Part shown: one piece after another, positions 26,714-36,526 of the stretch
Layout of the letters: each line of letters opens with the position of its first letter
Position numbering within the stretch: position 1 is the stretch's first letter
NCBI RefSeq assembly: GCF_900119365.1
Contig: NZ_FPJO01000008.1
Location: forward strand, 1-64,000
Direction of reading: 5' to 3'
DNA length: 64,000 nt
Source of the DNA: Streptomyces atratus
GTDB taxonomy: Bacteria > Actinomycetota > Actinomycetes > Streptomycetales > Streptomycetaceae
The notes under the pieces: generated by a model
What the model saw: only the letters and a program-made list of their open reading frames with translations
Told to the model about the DNA's origin: nothing
The model's database searches: none
Made by a program: the position numbers and the translations under genes

Positions 26714-28302
26714 ACGGGAACCATGAGACGCTGGCGCTCCTGCTGTTCAGCGCCTTCATCGCAGTCACGCTCGCCATCACCACCTGGGTGGGCCGCAACC
26801 GCCATGGTTCGGCGGAGGAGTTCTACGCGGGCGGCCGTCTGTTCTCCCCCATGGAGAACGGTTTCGCCATCGCGGGCGACTACATGTCCGCCGCATCGTT
26901 CCTCGGCATCTCCGGTCTGATCGCACTCTTCGGCTACGACGGCATGCTCTATTCGGTCGGCTTCCTCGTCGCCTGGCTCGTCGTTCTGCTGCTCGTCGCC
27001 GAACTGGTGCGCAACTGCGGTCGGTTCACGCTCGCCGATGTGGTGGCGGCGCGGATGGCCGAGCGTCCGGTCCGGATCGCGGCGGGCACTTCGTCCGTCA
27101 CCGTCTCCGTGCTCTATCTGGTGGCACAGATGGTGGGTGCGGGCAGCCTGGTCGCTCTGCTTCTCGGCGGTACCAGCGGCGCAGCCCGCTCCTGGACCGT
27201 CATCGGTGTCGGGGCGCTCATGGTGATCTATGTGTCGCTCGGCGGGATGCGTGCCACCACCTGGATCCAGATCGTCAAGGCCGTTCTTCTGATGGCGGGA
27301 GCGGTCGTGCTCACCGTTCTCGTCCTGGTCCGCTTCCACGGCGACTTCAACGCCCTGCTCGACTCGGCAGCCGAACGGAGCGGCCACGGAAGCCGGTTCC
27401 TCGCGCCGGGTCTCCGGTACGGCGGTACGTGGACCGCGCGCATCGACTTCATCAGCCTGGGGCTGGCCCTGGTGCTCGGTACGGCCGGGCTGCCGCACAT
27501 CCTGTCGCGGTTCTACACCGTGCCCACCGCCCGCGCGGCCCGCCGTTCGGTCGTCTGGTCGATCGGGCTCATCGGCAGCTTCTACCTGATGACGATCGCG
27601 CTCGGATTCGGGGCAGCGGCTCTGGTCGGCTCGGCCGAGGTACGGGCGTCGAACGCCGCGGGGAACACAGCGGTTCCGCTGCTGGCCCTGGTGCTCGGCG
27701 GCGGCGAGGGGTCCACCGGCGGCACGATCCTGTTCGCCGTGGTCGCCGCAGTCGCCTTTGCCACCATCCTCGCCGTCGTCGCGGGCATCACGCTCGCCTC
27801 GTCCGCCTCCGTGGCCCACGACCTCTACGCCTCGCTCAGGCGCCCCGGCGCCAAGCAGTACAGCGAGGTCGCCGTGGCCAGGGTGGCCGCGGCGGTGATC
27901 GGGGTGGCCGCCATCGGGCTCGGTCTGGTCGCCCAGGACCTGAACGTGGCATTCCTGGTGGGACTCGCCTTCGCCGTTGCCGCCTCGGCCAACCTCCCGG
28001 TGCTCCTGTACTCCCTGTTCTGGCGGAACTTCACCACCCGGGGAGCGGTCTGGTCCGTCTACGGCGGGCTGATTCCCGCCGTGCTGCTGGTGCTGCTCTC
28101 GCCGGTCGTCTCCGGCAGCCCCGACTCGTTCTTCCCGGGCGTCGACTTCCAGCTCTTCCCGCTGGAGAACCCCGGACTGGTCTCCATCCCCCTGGGCTTC
28201 CTGGCCGGCTGGGCCGGAGCGGTCACCTCCACCGATCCGCCGGACGAGGCCAAGCATGCGGAGACCGAGGTCCGCGCGCTGACCGGGGCGGGTGCGGTGT
28301 AG
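26710..28302 (+). CDS. actP: Sodium:solute symporter, ActP (cation/acetate) type
   Basis: 530-aa sodium/solute symporter with about 13 hydrophobic segments. It carries the family features GRLFSPMENGFAIAGDYMSA near the N-terminus and LGTAGLPHILSRFYTVPTA in the centre, typical of acetate/propionate/pyruvate permeases. The TTG start at 26710 overlaps the DUF485 stop. It converges on a CitA/DcuS-type two-component system at 28336-30773, which may regulate it. Exact substrate (acetate, pyruvate or another monocarboxylate) is not resolved. Confidence 0.9.
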   Translation: MNGNHETLALLLFSAFIAVTLAITTWVGRNRHGSAEEFYAGGRLFSPMENGFAIAGDYMSAASFLGISGLIALFGYDGMLYSVGFLVAWLVVLLLVAELVRNCGRFTLADVVAARMAERPVRIAAGTSSVTVSVLYLVAQMVGAGSLVALLLGGTSGAARSWTVIGVGALMVIYVSLGGMRATTWIQIVKAVLLMAGAVVLTVLVLVRFHGDFNALLDSAAERSGHGSRFLAPGLRYGGTWTARIDFISLGLALVLGTAGLPHILSRFYTVPTARAARRSVVWSIGLIGSFYLMTIALGFGAAALVGSAEVRASNAAGNTAVPLLALVLGGGEGSTGGTILFAVVAAVAFATILAVVAGITLASSASVAHDLYASLRRPGAKQYSEVAVARVAAAVIGVAAIGLGLVAQDLNVAFLVGLAFAVAASANLPVLLYSLFWRNFTTRGAVWSVYGGLIPAVLLVLLSPVVSGSPDSFFPGVDFQLFPLENPGLVSIPLGFLAGWAGAVTSTDPPDEAKHAETEVRALTGAGAV

Positions 28303-28335
28303 TCCGGCGCCACCGCACCGTACGGACGGGGCAGT

Positions 28336-29019
28336 TCAGGCCTGCCCGCCGGTGGACCAGGTGTAGCGGTGTTCCGGGCGGCCCGTATCGCCGTACCGCA
28401 GCGTCAGCCGCACTCTGCCGGTCCTTTCCAGCAGCTTCAGATAGCGCTGGGCGGTCTGCCTGCTCATGCCGGCGCTCTCCGCGATCTCCTGCGCGGAGAG
28501 CGGCCCGTCCGCGCTCCGGAGCGCCTGCCTGACCAGTTCCGCCGTGGTCGGTGAGTGCCCCTTGGGCAGATCTGGCTCGCCCGCCGCCCACAGAGCGCCG
28601 AAGAGCCGGTCCACCTCGCCCTGTTCGGCCTCGCCGCCGCGTTCCAGGGTATGGCGCAGTGCCGCGTACGCCTCGAGCTTGGTGCGCAGTCCCGCGTACG
28701 CGAACGGCTTCACCAGGTACTGCAGGGCGCCGTGGCGCATGGCCTCCTGCACGGTGGCGACATCGCGCGCCGCCGTCACCATGATCACGTCGGTGTGGTG
28801 GCCGAGCCTGCGCAGCTCCCGCACCATGGTCAGGCCGTTGCGGTCGGGCATGTAGTGGTCGAGCAGTACCAGGTCCACGCGCCGGCTCTCGATCGTGGCG
28901 AGTGCCTCGGCGGCGGAGTGCGCCTGGGCGGTCACCCGGAATCCCGGCACCCTGGAGACATAGGCCGCGTTGACCTTCGCGACCCGGATGTCGTCGTCCA
29001 CGACCAGGACCTCGATCAC
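28336..29019 (-). CDS. CitB/DcuR-family response regulator
   Basis: 227-aa response regulator. The receiver domain has the acidic pocket VVDDD and phosphoacceptor Asp near 54 (LLDHYMPDRNG). The output domain carries a helix-turn-helix (LSAQEIAESAGMSRQTAQRY), as in CitB/DcuR regulators of organic-acid use. The GTG at 29019 overlaps the sensor kinase stop (GTGA), so the pair is coupled. Likely targets are the neighbouring symporter and other carboxylate-uptake genes. Confidence 0.93.
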   Translation of the reverse strand: MIEVLVVDDDIRVAKVNAAYVSRVPGFRVTAQAHSAAEALATIESRRVDLVLLDHYMPDRNGLTMVRELRRLGHHTDVIMVTAARDVATVQEAMRHGALQYLVKPFAYAGLRTKLEAYAALRHTLERGGEAEQGEVDRLFGALWAAGEPDLPKGHSPTTAELVRQALRSADGPLSAQEIAESAGMSRQTAQRYLKLLERTGRVRLTLRYGDTGRPEHRYTWSTGGQA

Positions 29020-30773
29020 TGAGCTTCTCCCACGGTGCCGCTGTTCGATTCGGTCATTTCCGGTCCAGTCGTTTCGGATCCGGTCACTTCGGGGCCCGTG
29101 GCTTCCGGCTCCGTCAGTTCCGGCTCCGTCAGTTCCGGGTCGGCAAGGGCCTCCGGCAGTACGACGGTGAACTCGGCGCCGCCGTCCGCGGCCCCGTCGA
29201 CGGTGACGCTGCCACCCTGCCGTTCCGCCAGCCGCCGCACCAGCGCGAGGCCCAGACCGCGCTTGCCGTGCGCCGGGATCTCCTTCGTCGACCAGCCCTC
29301 CGTGAAGATCGACTCGCGTTGCGCGGGCGAAACTCCGGGGCCGTTGTCGCGGACCCGCAGCACCACCGTACGGCCCTCGGCGCGCAGGCCCACTTCGACC
29401 AGGGCGCCGTCCGCCCCGGCGGTCGCGTCCAGCGCGTTGTCCACGAGGTTGCCGACGACCGTGACCAGGCCGCGCGGGTCCACCAGCCGGTCCGGGAGCA
29501 GCGTCCCCGGGGCCATGCGCAGCGCGACAGCGCGCTCCGCCGCCACTATCGCCTTGCCGACCAGGAGCGCGGCCAGCAGCGGGTCGTGCACCTTCTCGGT
29601 GACCTGCTCGGCGGTCGCCCGCTGAACGCCCACGATCTCGGTGACGTACTCCATGGCGTCCTCGTGCATGTCCAGTTCCAGCAGCCCCAGGAGGGTGTGC
29701 ATCCGGTTGGCGTGCTCGTGGTCCTGGGCCCGCAGCGCGTCGATCAGGCCGCGCGTGGAGTCGAGCTCGCGGCCGAGGTGTTCGAGTTCGGTGCGGTCGC
29801 GGAGGGTGGCGACGGCGCCGCCGTCGTCGGTCGGCATCCGGTTGGCGAGCAGGACGCGGGTGCCCTGCACCGTCAGCAGATCGTCGCCGAGCACCCGGCC
29901 GGCCAGCACATCGGCGGTCCGTCCCGCGCCGAGCACGGTGTCCAGCGGGCGGCCCGCGGCGTCCGGACCGAGACCGAGCAGCCGCTGCGCCTCGTCGTTC
30001 AGCAGCCGTATCCTGCCCGTCCGGTCGAGCGCGACGACCCCCTCCCTGATGCCGTGGAGCATCGCCTCGCGCTCCGTCAGCAGCGCGGAGATGTCGGAGA
30101 ACGCGAGATCGTGGGTCTGCCGCTGGAGGCGCCGGGAGATCAGATAAGCGGCCAGCGCCCCGACGGCGAGCGCCCCGCCCGCGTAGGCGAACAGCCCGGG
30201 GATCGCGGCGAGGAGCCGGGCGCGGACACTGTCGTACGCGATTCCGACGGAGACGGCGCCCACGATGTGCTGCGCCTCGTCGCGCAGCGGCACCTTCCCG
30301 CGGGCCGAGCGGCCGAGCGTCCCGCTGTCGATCTCCATGACGTTCCGGCCCGCGAGCGCGTCGCTCGGGTCGGTGGAGACGACCTTGCCGATCTCGGCGG
30401 CGTCGGTGTGCGACCAGCGCACCCCGCGCCGGTCCATGACGACGACGTACTCGGCGCCGGTGGCACGCCTGATCCGCTCGGCCGCGGACTGCACGGGTCC
30501 GGTGGGGGACGGGTCCGTGGCGAGCAGTTCCTCGGCGAGCTGCGGCTGGGCCGCCGTGCTCTGCGCGATGGCCAGGGCGCGGCGCATCGCCTGGTCGTCG
30601 AGCTGGGCGCTGAGGGGTGCCAGGAAGAGGCCGGTGGCGAGCACGGTGACGCCGGTCGCGATGGCCAGCTGCATCAGCAGGACCTGGGAGAAGACCCGCT
30701 GGGGCCAGCCGAGTCGGCGTGCTCTCCTGGCGGTGGGCGGTGGGGCGCTCATCGTATGAACGGTAAGGGGCAT
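29016..30773 (-). CDS. CitA/DcuS-family sensor histidine kinase
   Basis: 585-aa kinase. Two membrane helices (about 33-52 and 180-200) flank an extracytoplasmic PAS-like sensor (EYVVVMDRRGVRWSHTD) of the kind that binds citrate or C4-dicarboxylates. A cytoplasmic PAS domain, a SpoOB-type dimerisation region with the His in QDHEHANRMHTL, and an ATPase domain (NLVDNALDA, RGLGLALVRRL) follow. The last about 35 residues are a Thr/Glu/Pro repeat encoded by six 15-bp units. The ATG at 30773 is used; an ATG at 30752 is a possible alternative. Confidence 0.92.
   Translation of the reverse strand: MPLTVHTMSAPPPTARRARRLGWPQRVFSQVLLMQLAIATGVTVLATGLFLAPLSAQLDDQAMRRALAIAQSTAAQPQLAEELLATDPSPTGPVQSAAERIRRATGAEYVVVMDRRGVRWSHTDAAEIGKVVSTDPSDALAGRNVMEIDSGTLGRSARGKVPLRDEAQHIVGAVSVGIAYDSVRARLLAAIPGLFAYAGGALAVGALAAYLISRRLQRQTHDLAFSDISALLTEREAMLHGIREGVVALDRTGRIRLLNDEAQRLLGLGPDAAGRPLDTVLGAGRTADVLAGRVLGDDLLTVQGTRVLLANRMPTDDGGAVATLRDRTELEHLGRELDSTRGLIDALRAQDHEHANRMHTLLGLLELDMHEDAMEYVTEIVGVQRATAEQVTEKVHDPLLAALLVGKAIVAAERAVALRMAPGTLLPDRLVDPRGLVTVVGNLVDNALDATAGADGALVEVGLRAEGRTVVLRVRDNGPGVSPAQRESIFTEGWSTKEIPAHGKRGLGLALVRRLAERQGGSVTVDGAADGGAEFTVVLPEALADPELTEPELTEPEATGPEVTGSETTGPEMTESNSGTVGEAQ
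29051..29140. repeat. Six tandem 15-bp units in the kinase 3' end
   Basis: Six head-to-tail 15-bp units related to CCGTCAGTTCCGGCT; the two at 29111-29140 are nearly identical and the others more diverged. They encode five-residue units such as TEPEL and TGPEV at the C-terminus of the sensor kinase. Being a multiple of three, copy changes keep the frame. Confidence 0.85.
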
Positions 30774-30864
30774 TCCGGTGCTTTCCGAAATTCCCCTCGC
30801 TCGGCCGGGTGCTTGAGCGCGCCCGGTCGGGCCTGCTCAAGCACCGGCTGTCCGTCGCGGCGGT

Positions 30865-31470
30865 TCACCCCGTGGCGGTGGGCAACGGCTGAGGCGGACG
30901 AGGGCCGTCGTACTGGCCGCTGGGGCGCATCCGCAACGGCCGCTCCCCGTACTCCTCCAGGGCATGGGCGATCCAGCCCGCTGTGCGGGACACCGCGAAT
31001 ACCGTCTCACCGGCCTCCGCGGACATGCCGCAGGAGACCGAGAGCACAGCGAGCGCCAGGGGCGGATGCGGCGACCCGGGCGGCCAGTGTCGACGCAGCG
31101 AGGTCGTGGTCGATCAGCAGGGCGAGGGCGGCGTCCAGCGCGGCGACCGACGGCTCGTCGGCCGGGCGGGCGGTGAGCTTCGGCCACAGCTGCCGGGCCA
31201 GCCGGGCGCCGCTCGTGTCGGGCGCCTCCTCGGTCCCGTCGGCCGCCGACGGTGCGCCCGCCGCCACGGGCAGCGCACCGACCAGGGTCGGAACGAGGCT
31301 CCGCGCGGCGGCGAGCACCGCCTCGCGCGAGAGGTCGAAGCGGAGCGGGTCGCCCGTCGCCGCGGCGACCACCGCCACGCGCAGCCGGTCCGTCGAGCCG
31401 CTGTGCGCGGGCAGCGCGTCGACCGCCCGGCGCGCCGCGGCCAGCGCCTCGACCGGGGCGCCCACGGAGG
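30865..31470 (-). pseudogene. Truncated, frameshifted citrate synthase-like gene
   Basis: Relic of the minus-strand member of a divergent citrate synthase pair. The segment from AAARRAVDALPAHSG to DHDLAASTLAARVAAS is in one frame. It then jumps, with loss of roughly 80-100 codons, to ALAVLSVSCGMSAEAGET and EEYGERPLRMRPSGQY in another frame, ending at the stop near 30865. The N-terminal DNA-binding/first citrate-synthase part is also missing, as the remaining sequence abuts the start of the divergent gene. No active enzyme is expected. Confidence 0.82.
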
Positions 31471-31475
31471 AAGAG

Positions 31476-32635
31476 ATGCCGACCATGACCAGCGGAACCC
31501 CACTCGACGTACCCCGAGGCCTCGCGGGCGTCGTCGTCACCGATACCGCCCTCGGCGACGTCCGAGGGCGGGAGGGCTTCTACCACTACCGGCAGTACTC
31601 GGCGATCGAGCTGGCGCAGACCCGCAGCTTCGAGGACGTCTGGTACCTGATGCCCGAGGCGCGCTGCCCGATGCCGCGGCCCGCGCCGAATTCGCCGCCC
31701 GTACCGCCGCTCTGCGCCGGCTGCCCGCCGAGGTGCGCGAGGCACTGCCCGCCATAGCGCGGGCGGGGTCCGTCTCCGGACCCCTGGCCGGTCTGCGTAC
31801 CGCCCTCTCGCTCCTCGGCGCCTCGGCCGGTTTCCGGCCGGTGTACGACATCGACGCCGACCGGCGCCGCGCCGACGCACTGGCCGCCTGCGCCGCCGTC
31901 CCCACGGTGCTCACCGCCCTGCACAGGCTCGGCCGGGGCCTCGAACCGGTCGAACCGCGCGACGATCTGCCCCACGCGGCCAACTACCTCTACATGCTCA
32001 CCGGCTCCGTACCGGACGCCGCGCGCGTCAGGGCCGTGGAGCAGTACCTGATCTCCACCGTCGATCACGGTTTCAACGCCTCGACGTTCACCGGCCGCGT
32101 CGTCGCCTCCACCGGCGCCGACGTGGCGGCCTGCCTGGTGGCGGCCGTCGGCGCGCTCTCCGGACCGCTGCACGGCGGAGCGCCCAGCCGGGCACTCGAC
32201 ACCCTGGACGCCATCGGCACCCCCGAGCGCATCGACGGCTGGATCCGCGAACGAGTGCTCGCGGGCGAGCGGATCATGGGCTTCGGGCACCCCGTCTACC
32301 GCACCGAGGACCCCCGCTCACGAATGCTGCGGGACATCGCCCAGGGCTTCGGCGGCCCACTCGTCGACTTCGCCGTCGAAGTCGAGCGCCAGGTCGAGGC
32401 GATCCTCGCCGAGCTCAAGCCGGGCCGGGAACTGCACACCAACGTGGAGTTCTACGCCGGAGTCGTCATGGAGCTGTGCGGGCTGCCGCGCGAGATGTTC
32501 ACGCCGACGTTCTGCGCGGCGAGGGCGGTCGGCTGGAGCGCCAATATCCTGGAGCAGGCGGAGGACTCGAAGATCATCCGCCCGGCGGCCCGTTACGTCG
32601 GTACGCCCCCGCCGCAGCCGGTCCCCATGCCCTGA
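31476..32635 (+). pseudogene. Citrate synthase-family gene with a single-base frameshift
   Basis: Starting at ATG 31476 (GGAGG five bases upstream), the reading frame gives DVPRGLAGVVVTDTALGDVR and SFEDVWYLM. Near 31657-31661 one G appears to be missing (GAGGCGCGCTG where GAGGGCGCGCTG is expected). The remainder, from GALPDAAARAEF to the stop at 32635, is intact in the next frame. It includes the active-site stretches SGPLHGGAPSRAL, GFGHPVYRTEDPR and NVEFYAGVVM. Either a young inactivating mutation or a sequencing error; apart from that base a normal 385-aa enzyme would result. Confidence 0.85.
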
Positions 32636-32657
32636 GGTCCCCCGAGAGAGGTCTCCG

Positions 32658-33773
32658 TTGAACCCGTCGTCCCCGCCCCGCAAGCAGCAGATCCCGGTCA
32701 TCGTTCTTGCGGGGTTCCTGGGATCGGGCAAGACGACACTGCTCAACCACCTCCTGCGCAATCGCGCCGGAAACCGGATCGGTGTGATCGTCAACGACTT
32801 CGGCGCCATCGAGATCGACGCCATGACGGTCTCGGGACAGGTCGGCTCCACGGTCTCGCTGGGCAACGGCTGCCTGTGCTGCGCGGTCGACGCGAGCGAA
32901 CTCGACACCTTCCTGGAGACGCTCACCGGGCCCGCCGCCCGTCTCGACGTGATCGTCATCGAGGCCAGCGGACTGGCCGAACCGCAGGAACTCGTCCGCA
33001 TGCTCCTGGCCAGCGACAACCCGCACATCGTGTACGGGGGACTGGTCGAGGTCGTCGACGCCGCCGAGTTCGACGCCACCCGGGAGCGCCATCCGGAGAT
33101 CGACCGCCATCTCGCCGTCGCCGACCTCGTCGTGCTGAACAAGACCGACCGGGTCGGGAGCGAGGAACGGGCCCGCATCCTGGACGCCGTCGCCGCGGCG
33201 GGGGCGCTCGGCGGCGGCGCGCCGGCCGTCATCGGTGCCACGTACGGACGCGTCGACCCCGAGCTGCTCTTCGACCCGGCACTGCGGCCGGACAGCGAGG
33301 AGAAGGCCCGTCAGCTCACCTTCGAGGACCTGCTCCTGGCGGAGCGGGACGAGGAAGAGGGCGACGCCGGGCACGCCCACCACCTCCACGCCGCGTACGA
33401 CAGCGTGTCCTTCACCGCGGACGTGCCCATGAACCCCCGCCGTCTGATGGAGTTCCTCGACTCCCGGCCGCAGGGCCTCTACCGGATCAAGGGGTTCGTC
33501 GACTTCGGCATGGGCGACCGGGCCAACAAGTACGTCCTGCACGCGGTCGGCAGGTTCCTGCGGTTCGATCCGCAGCCCTGGAAGCGCGACGAACCGCGCC
33601 GGACCCAGCTGGTGCTGATCGGCTCGGGCATCGCCCCTCAGGCCCTGCACAAGGAGCTGGCCGACTGCCGCGAGAACACCGCGCCGGGCCCGGACACGAC
33701 ACAGGACGCCGCACATGAGCGAAGCATGTGGGGCGTCCTGCGGTACGTACAACGGCCCGGCGACGACGCGTAG
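32658..33773 (+). CDS. CobW/COG0523-family GTPase
   Basis: 371-aa metal-homeostasis or metal-insertion GTPase. It has the P-loop FLGSGKTT near 19-27, the family's metal-binding motif GCLCC near 75, the switch/Asp region VIEASGLAEP and the base-specificity motif NKTD. A His-rich stretch (GHAHHLHAAYD) sits before the C-terminal CobW domain (about 250-360), which could bind zinc or another metal. The TTG at 32658 has GAGAGAGG six bases upstream. The metal and client enzyme are not known from sequence. Confidence 0.9.
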   Translation: MNPSSPPRKQQIPVIVLAGFLGSGKTTLLNHLLRNRAGNRIGVIVNDFGAIEIDAMTVSGQVGSTVSLGNGCLCCAVDASELDTFLETLTGPAARLDVIVIEASGLAEPQELVRMLLASDNPHIVYGGLVEVVDAAEFDATRERHPEIDRHLAVADLVVLNKTDRVGSEERARILDAVAAAGALGGGAPAVIGATYGRVDPELLFDPALRPDSEEKARQLTFEDLLLAERDEEEGDAGHAHHLHAAYDSVSFTADVPMNPRRLMEFLDSRPQGLYRIKGFVDFGMGDRANKYVLHAVGRFLRFDPQPWKRDEPRRTQLVLIGSGIAPQALHKELADCRENTAPGPDTTQDAAHERSMWGVLRYVQRPGDDA

Positions 33774-33805
33774 GCCCTTTCGCCACGCGCCGCCCGGCCG
33801 AACCG

Positions 33806-36256
33806 CTACACCGGCCCGGCGACCACCGCGACCGGCTTGGCCAGCGGCGTCCCCGAACCGTCGCGCCGCGGGTCCGGCTCGGGCAGCTCGCTCGGTGTGC
33901 CGTTCTGCTGCGCGGCGCGGGCGGGCGTCGCACCAGCCCAGCCGAACACCAGGACGTCCTCGCCCTTGAGGAACCGCTGGCAGCGCACCCCACCGGTCGC
34001 CCGGCCCTTGCGCGGGTACTGGTCGAACGGGGTGAGCTTGCACGTCAGCACCGAGTCGTCGAGCGTGCCGTGCGAGCCCGCGACCGTGAACACCACCGCG
34101 TCCACCGCCGGGTCCACCGCGGTGAACGAGATCACCTCGGCGTCCGCCACGAGCTTGATCCCCGCCATGCCACCGGCGGGCCGGCCCTGCGGCCGCACCT
34201 GGGCCGCCGGGTAGCGCAGCAGTTGGGCGTCGGAGGTGATGAAGACCAGATCCTCCTCGCCGGTCCGCAGCTCGGCGGCGCCGACGATCCGGTCACCGTC
34301 CTTGAGGGTGATGACCTCCAGCTCGTCCTTGTTGGCCGGGTAGTCCGGCACCACGCGCTTGACGACGCCCTGAAGGGTGCCGATCGCCAGGCCGGGGGAG
34401 GCCTCGTCGAGCGTGGTGAGGCAGACGACGGACTCGTCGCTCTCCAGCGTGAGGAACTCGGCGACCATCGCCCCGCCCGAAAGATTGGGCGCGGCGTGGG
34501 TGTCCGGCAGCTGGGGCAGATCGATCACCGTGAGCCGCAGCAGCCTCCCCGCCGACGTCACCACGCCCACGTCGCCGCGGGCCGTGGCCGGCACGGCCGA
34601 CACGATCACATCGTGCTTGGAGCGCTTGGCGTCCTCGGCGAGAACGATCGGCTCGTCGTTGGCGGTACGGGCCAGCAGACCGGTCGAGGACAGCAGCACC
34701 CGGCACGGGTCGTCCGCGACCTCCAGCGGCACCGAGGCCACCTGCGAACCGGCCGACTCCAGCAGCACTGTACGCCGGTCGGTGCCGAACTTCTTGGCGA
34801 CTGCCGCCAGTTCGGCGGAGACCAGCTTGCGCAGCTCGGTGTCCGATTCGAGGATCCTGGTCAGCTCGTCGATCTCGCCGTTGAGCCGGTCCCGCTCGCT
34901 CTCCAGCTCGATCCGGTCGAACCGGGTCAGCCGGCGCAGCGGGGTGTCCAGGATGTACTGCGTCTGGATCTCGCTCAGCGAGAAGTGCTCGACGAGCCGC
35001 TCCTTCGCCTGCGCCGAATTGTCACTGGACCGGATGATCCGGATGACCTCGTCGATGTCGATCAGCGCGACGAGCAGGCCCTCGACCAGGTGCAGCCGGT
35101 CGCGCCGCTTGCCCCGGCGGAACTCGCTGCGCCGGCGCACCACGTCGAAGCGGTGGTCGAGATAGACCTCCAGGAGTTCCTTGAGCCCCAGAGTGAGCGG
35201 CTGCCCGTCGACCAGCGCCACATTGTTGATGCCGAAGGACTCCTCCATCGGCGTCAGCTTGTAGAGCTGCTCCAGCACGGCTTCCGGCACGAAGCCGTTC
35301 TTCACCTCGATGACCAGGCGCAGGCCGTGCTCGCGGTCGGTCAGGTCCTTCACGTCCGCGATGCCCTGGAGCTTCTTCGCCGAGACCAGGTCCTTGATCT
35401 TGGCGATCACCTTCTCCGGGCCTACGGCGAAGGGCAGTTCGGTGACGACCAGACCCTTGCGGCGGGCCGTCACGTTCTCCACCGAGACGGTCGCACGGAT
35501 CTTGAACGTGCCGCGGCCGCGGGCGTACGCGTCCTTGATGCCGCCCAGGCCCACGATCCGGCCGCCGGTGGGCAGATCGGGACCCGGCACGAACCGCATC
35601 AGGGTCTCCAGGTCCGCGCCCGGATGCTTGATCAGATGGCGGGCGGCGGCGATGACCTCGCCCAGGTTGTGCGGCGGCATGTTGGTCGCCATGCCGACCG
35701 CGATCCCGGACGAGCCGTTGACCAGGAGATTCGGGTACGCGGCGGGGAGAACGGACGGCTCCATCTCCTGGCCGTCGTAATTCGACTGGAAAGTGACGGT
35801 GTCCTCGTCGATCGACTCCGTCATCAGTGACGTCGCGTCGGCCATCCGGCACTCGGTGTACCGCATGGCGGCCGGCGGGTCGTCGTTTCCGAGCGAGCCG
35901 AAGTTGCCGTGGCCGTCGACCAGGGGGAGCCGCATCGAGAACGGCTGCGCCAGACGGACCAGCGCGTCGTAGATCGATGTGTCCCCGTGCGGGTGCAACT
36001 TACCCATGACCTCGCCGACGACGCGGGCGCACTTCACGAAGCCGCGATCGGGGCGCAGGCCCATCTCGTTCATCTGGTACACGATGCGGCGGTGCACCGG
36101 CTTCATGCCGTCGCGGGCGTCGGGCAGGGCCCGCGAGTAGATCACCGAGTACGCGTACTCGAGGAAGGAGCCCTGCATTTCGTCGACGACGTCGATGTCG
36201 AGGATCTTCTCCTCGAAGTCGTCCGGCGGCGGGGTCTTCGTGCTGCGGCGGGCCAT
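33806..36256 (-). CDS. parC: DNA topoisomerase IV subunit A
   Basis: 816-aa type IIA topoisomerase A subunit (ParC/GyrA family), which breaks and rejoins DNA to decatenate daughter chromosomes. The N-terminal breakage-reunion domain has [20 protein letters not shown] and the quinolone-region motif [14 protein letters not shown]. The catalytic Tyr is in [10 protein letters not shown]. The C-terminal half (about 510-816) forms the beta-propeller of repeated blades. It lacks a perfect GyrA box, and no gyrB-like gene is adjacent, which fits the second A subunit of streptomycetes rather than GyrA. It diverges from the M16 peptidase genes. Confidence 0.92.
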   Translation of the reverse strand: MARRSTKTPPPDDFEEKILDIDVVDEMQGSFLEYAYSVIYSRALPDARDGMKPVHRRIVYQMNEMGLRPDRGFVKCARVVGEVMGKLHPHGDTSIYDALVRLAQPFSMRLPLVDGHGNFGSLGNDDPPAAMRYTECRMADATSLMTESIDEDTVTFQSNYDGQEMEPSVLPAAYPNLLVNGSSGIAVGMATNMPPHNLGEVIAAARHLIKHPGADLETLMRFVPGPDLPTGGRIVGLGGIKDAYARGRGTFKIRATVSVENVTARRKGLVVTELPFAVGPEKVIAKIKDLVSAKKLQGIADVKDLTDREHGLRLVIEVKNGFVPEAVLEQLYKLTPMEESFGINNVALVDGQPLTLGLKELLEVYLDHRFDVVRRRSEFRRGKRRDRLHLVEGLLVALIDIDEVIRIIRSSDNSAQAKERLVEHFSLSEIQTQYILDTPLRRLTRFDRIELESERDRLNGEIDELTRILESDTELRKLVSAELAAVAKKFGTDRRTVLLESAGSQVASVPLEVADDPCRVLLSSTGLLARTANDEPIVLAEDAKRSKHDVIVSAVPATARGDVGVVTSAGRLLRLTVIDLPQLPDTHAAPNLSGGAMVAEFLTLESDESVVCLTTLDEASPGLAIGTLQGVVKRVVPDYPANKDELEVITLKDGDRIVGAAELRTGEEDLVFITSDAQLLRYPAAQVRPQGRPAGGMAGIKLVADAEVISFTAVDPAVDAVVFTVAGSHGTLDDSVLTCKLTPFDQYPRKGRATGGVRCQRFLKGEDVLVFGWAGATPARAAQQNGTPSELPEPDPRRDGSGTPLAKPVAVVAGPV

Positions 36257-36526
36257 CGCTGCTGCGACTCCTTCACGGATTCTGTTCGGGCAACCTCAGG
36301 TTCTGACGCGGACCATTGTGGACCGCCGCGCTGACATCGCCGACCTCGACCCGTCCCAAGGGGTGTTCCCGGCCCCCGACGGGGCGCTTTTCCGACCCGC
36401 CGCGCGGGGGATGCGCCCCTCTTTCACGCGAACTTCCGCGGTACGGGAACTTCGCCAGGTGTCCGTGCGCTTGCTTAAGGTGGCAGGTCTCGCAGGAAAT
36501 CCAGTATCGCGATCGAAGGGACGTAC

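Noticed and set aside
33806..36256. Assignment as DNA gyrase subunit A
   Set aside because: No gyrB neighbour and no clear GyrA box; the context (divergent from M16 peptidases) fits the second A subunit, topoisomerase IV, better, though this rests partly on remembered gene order.
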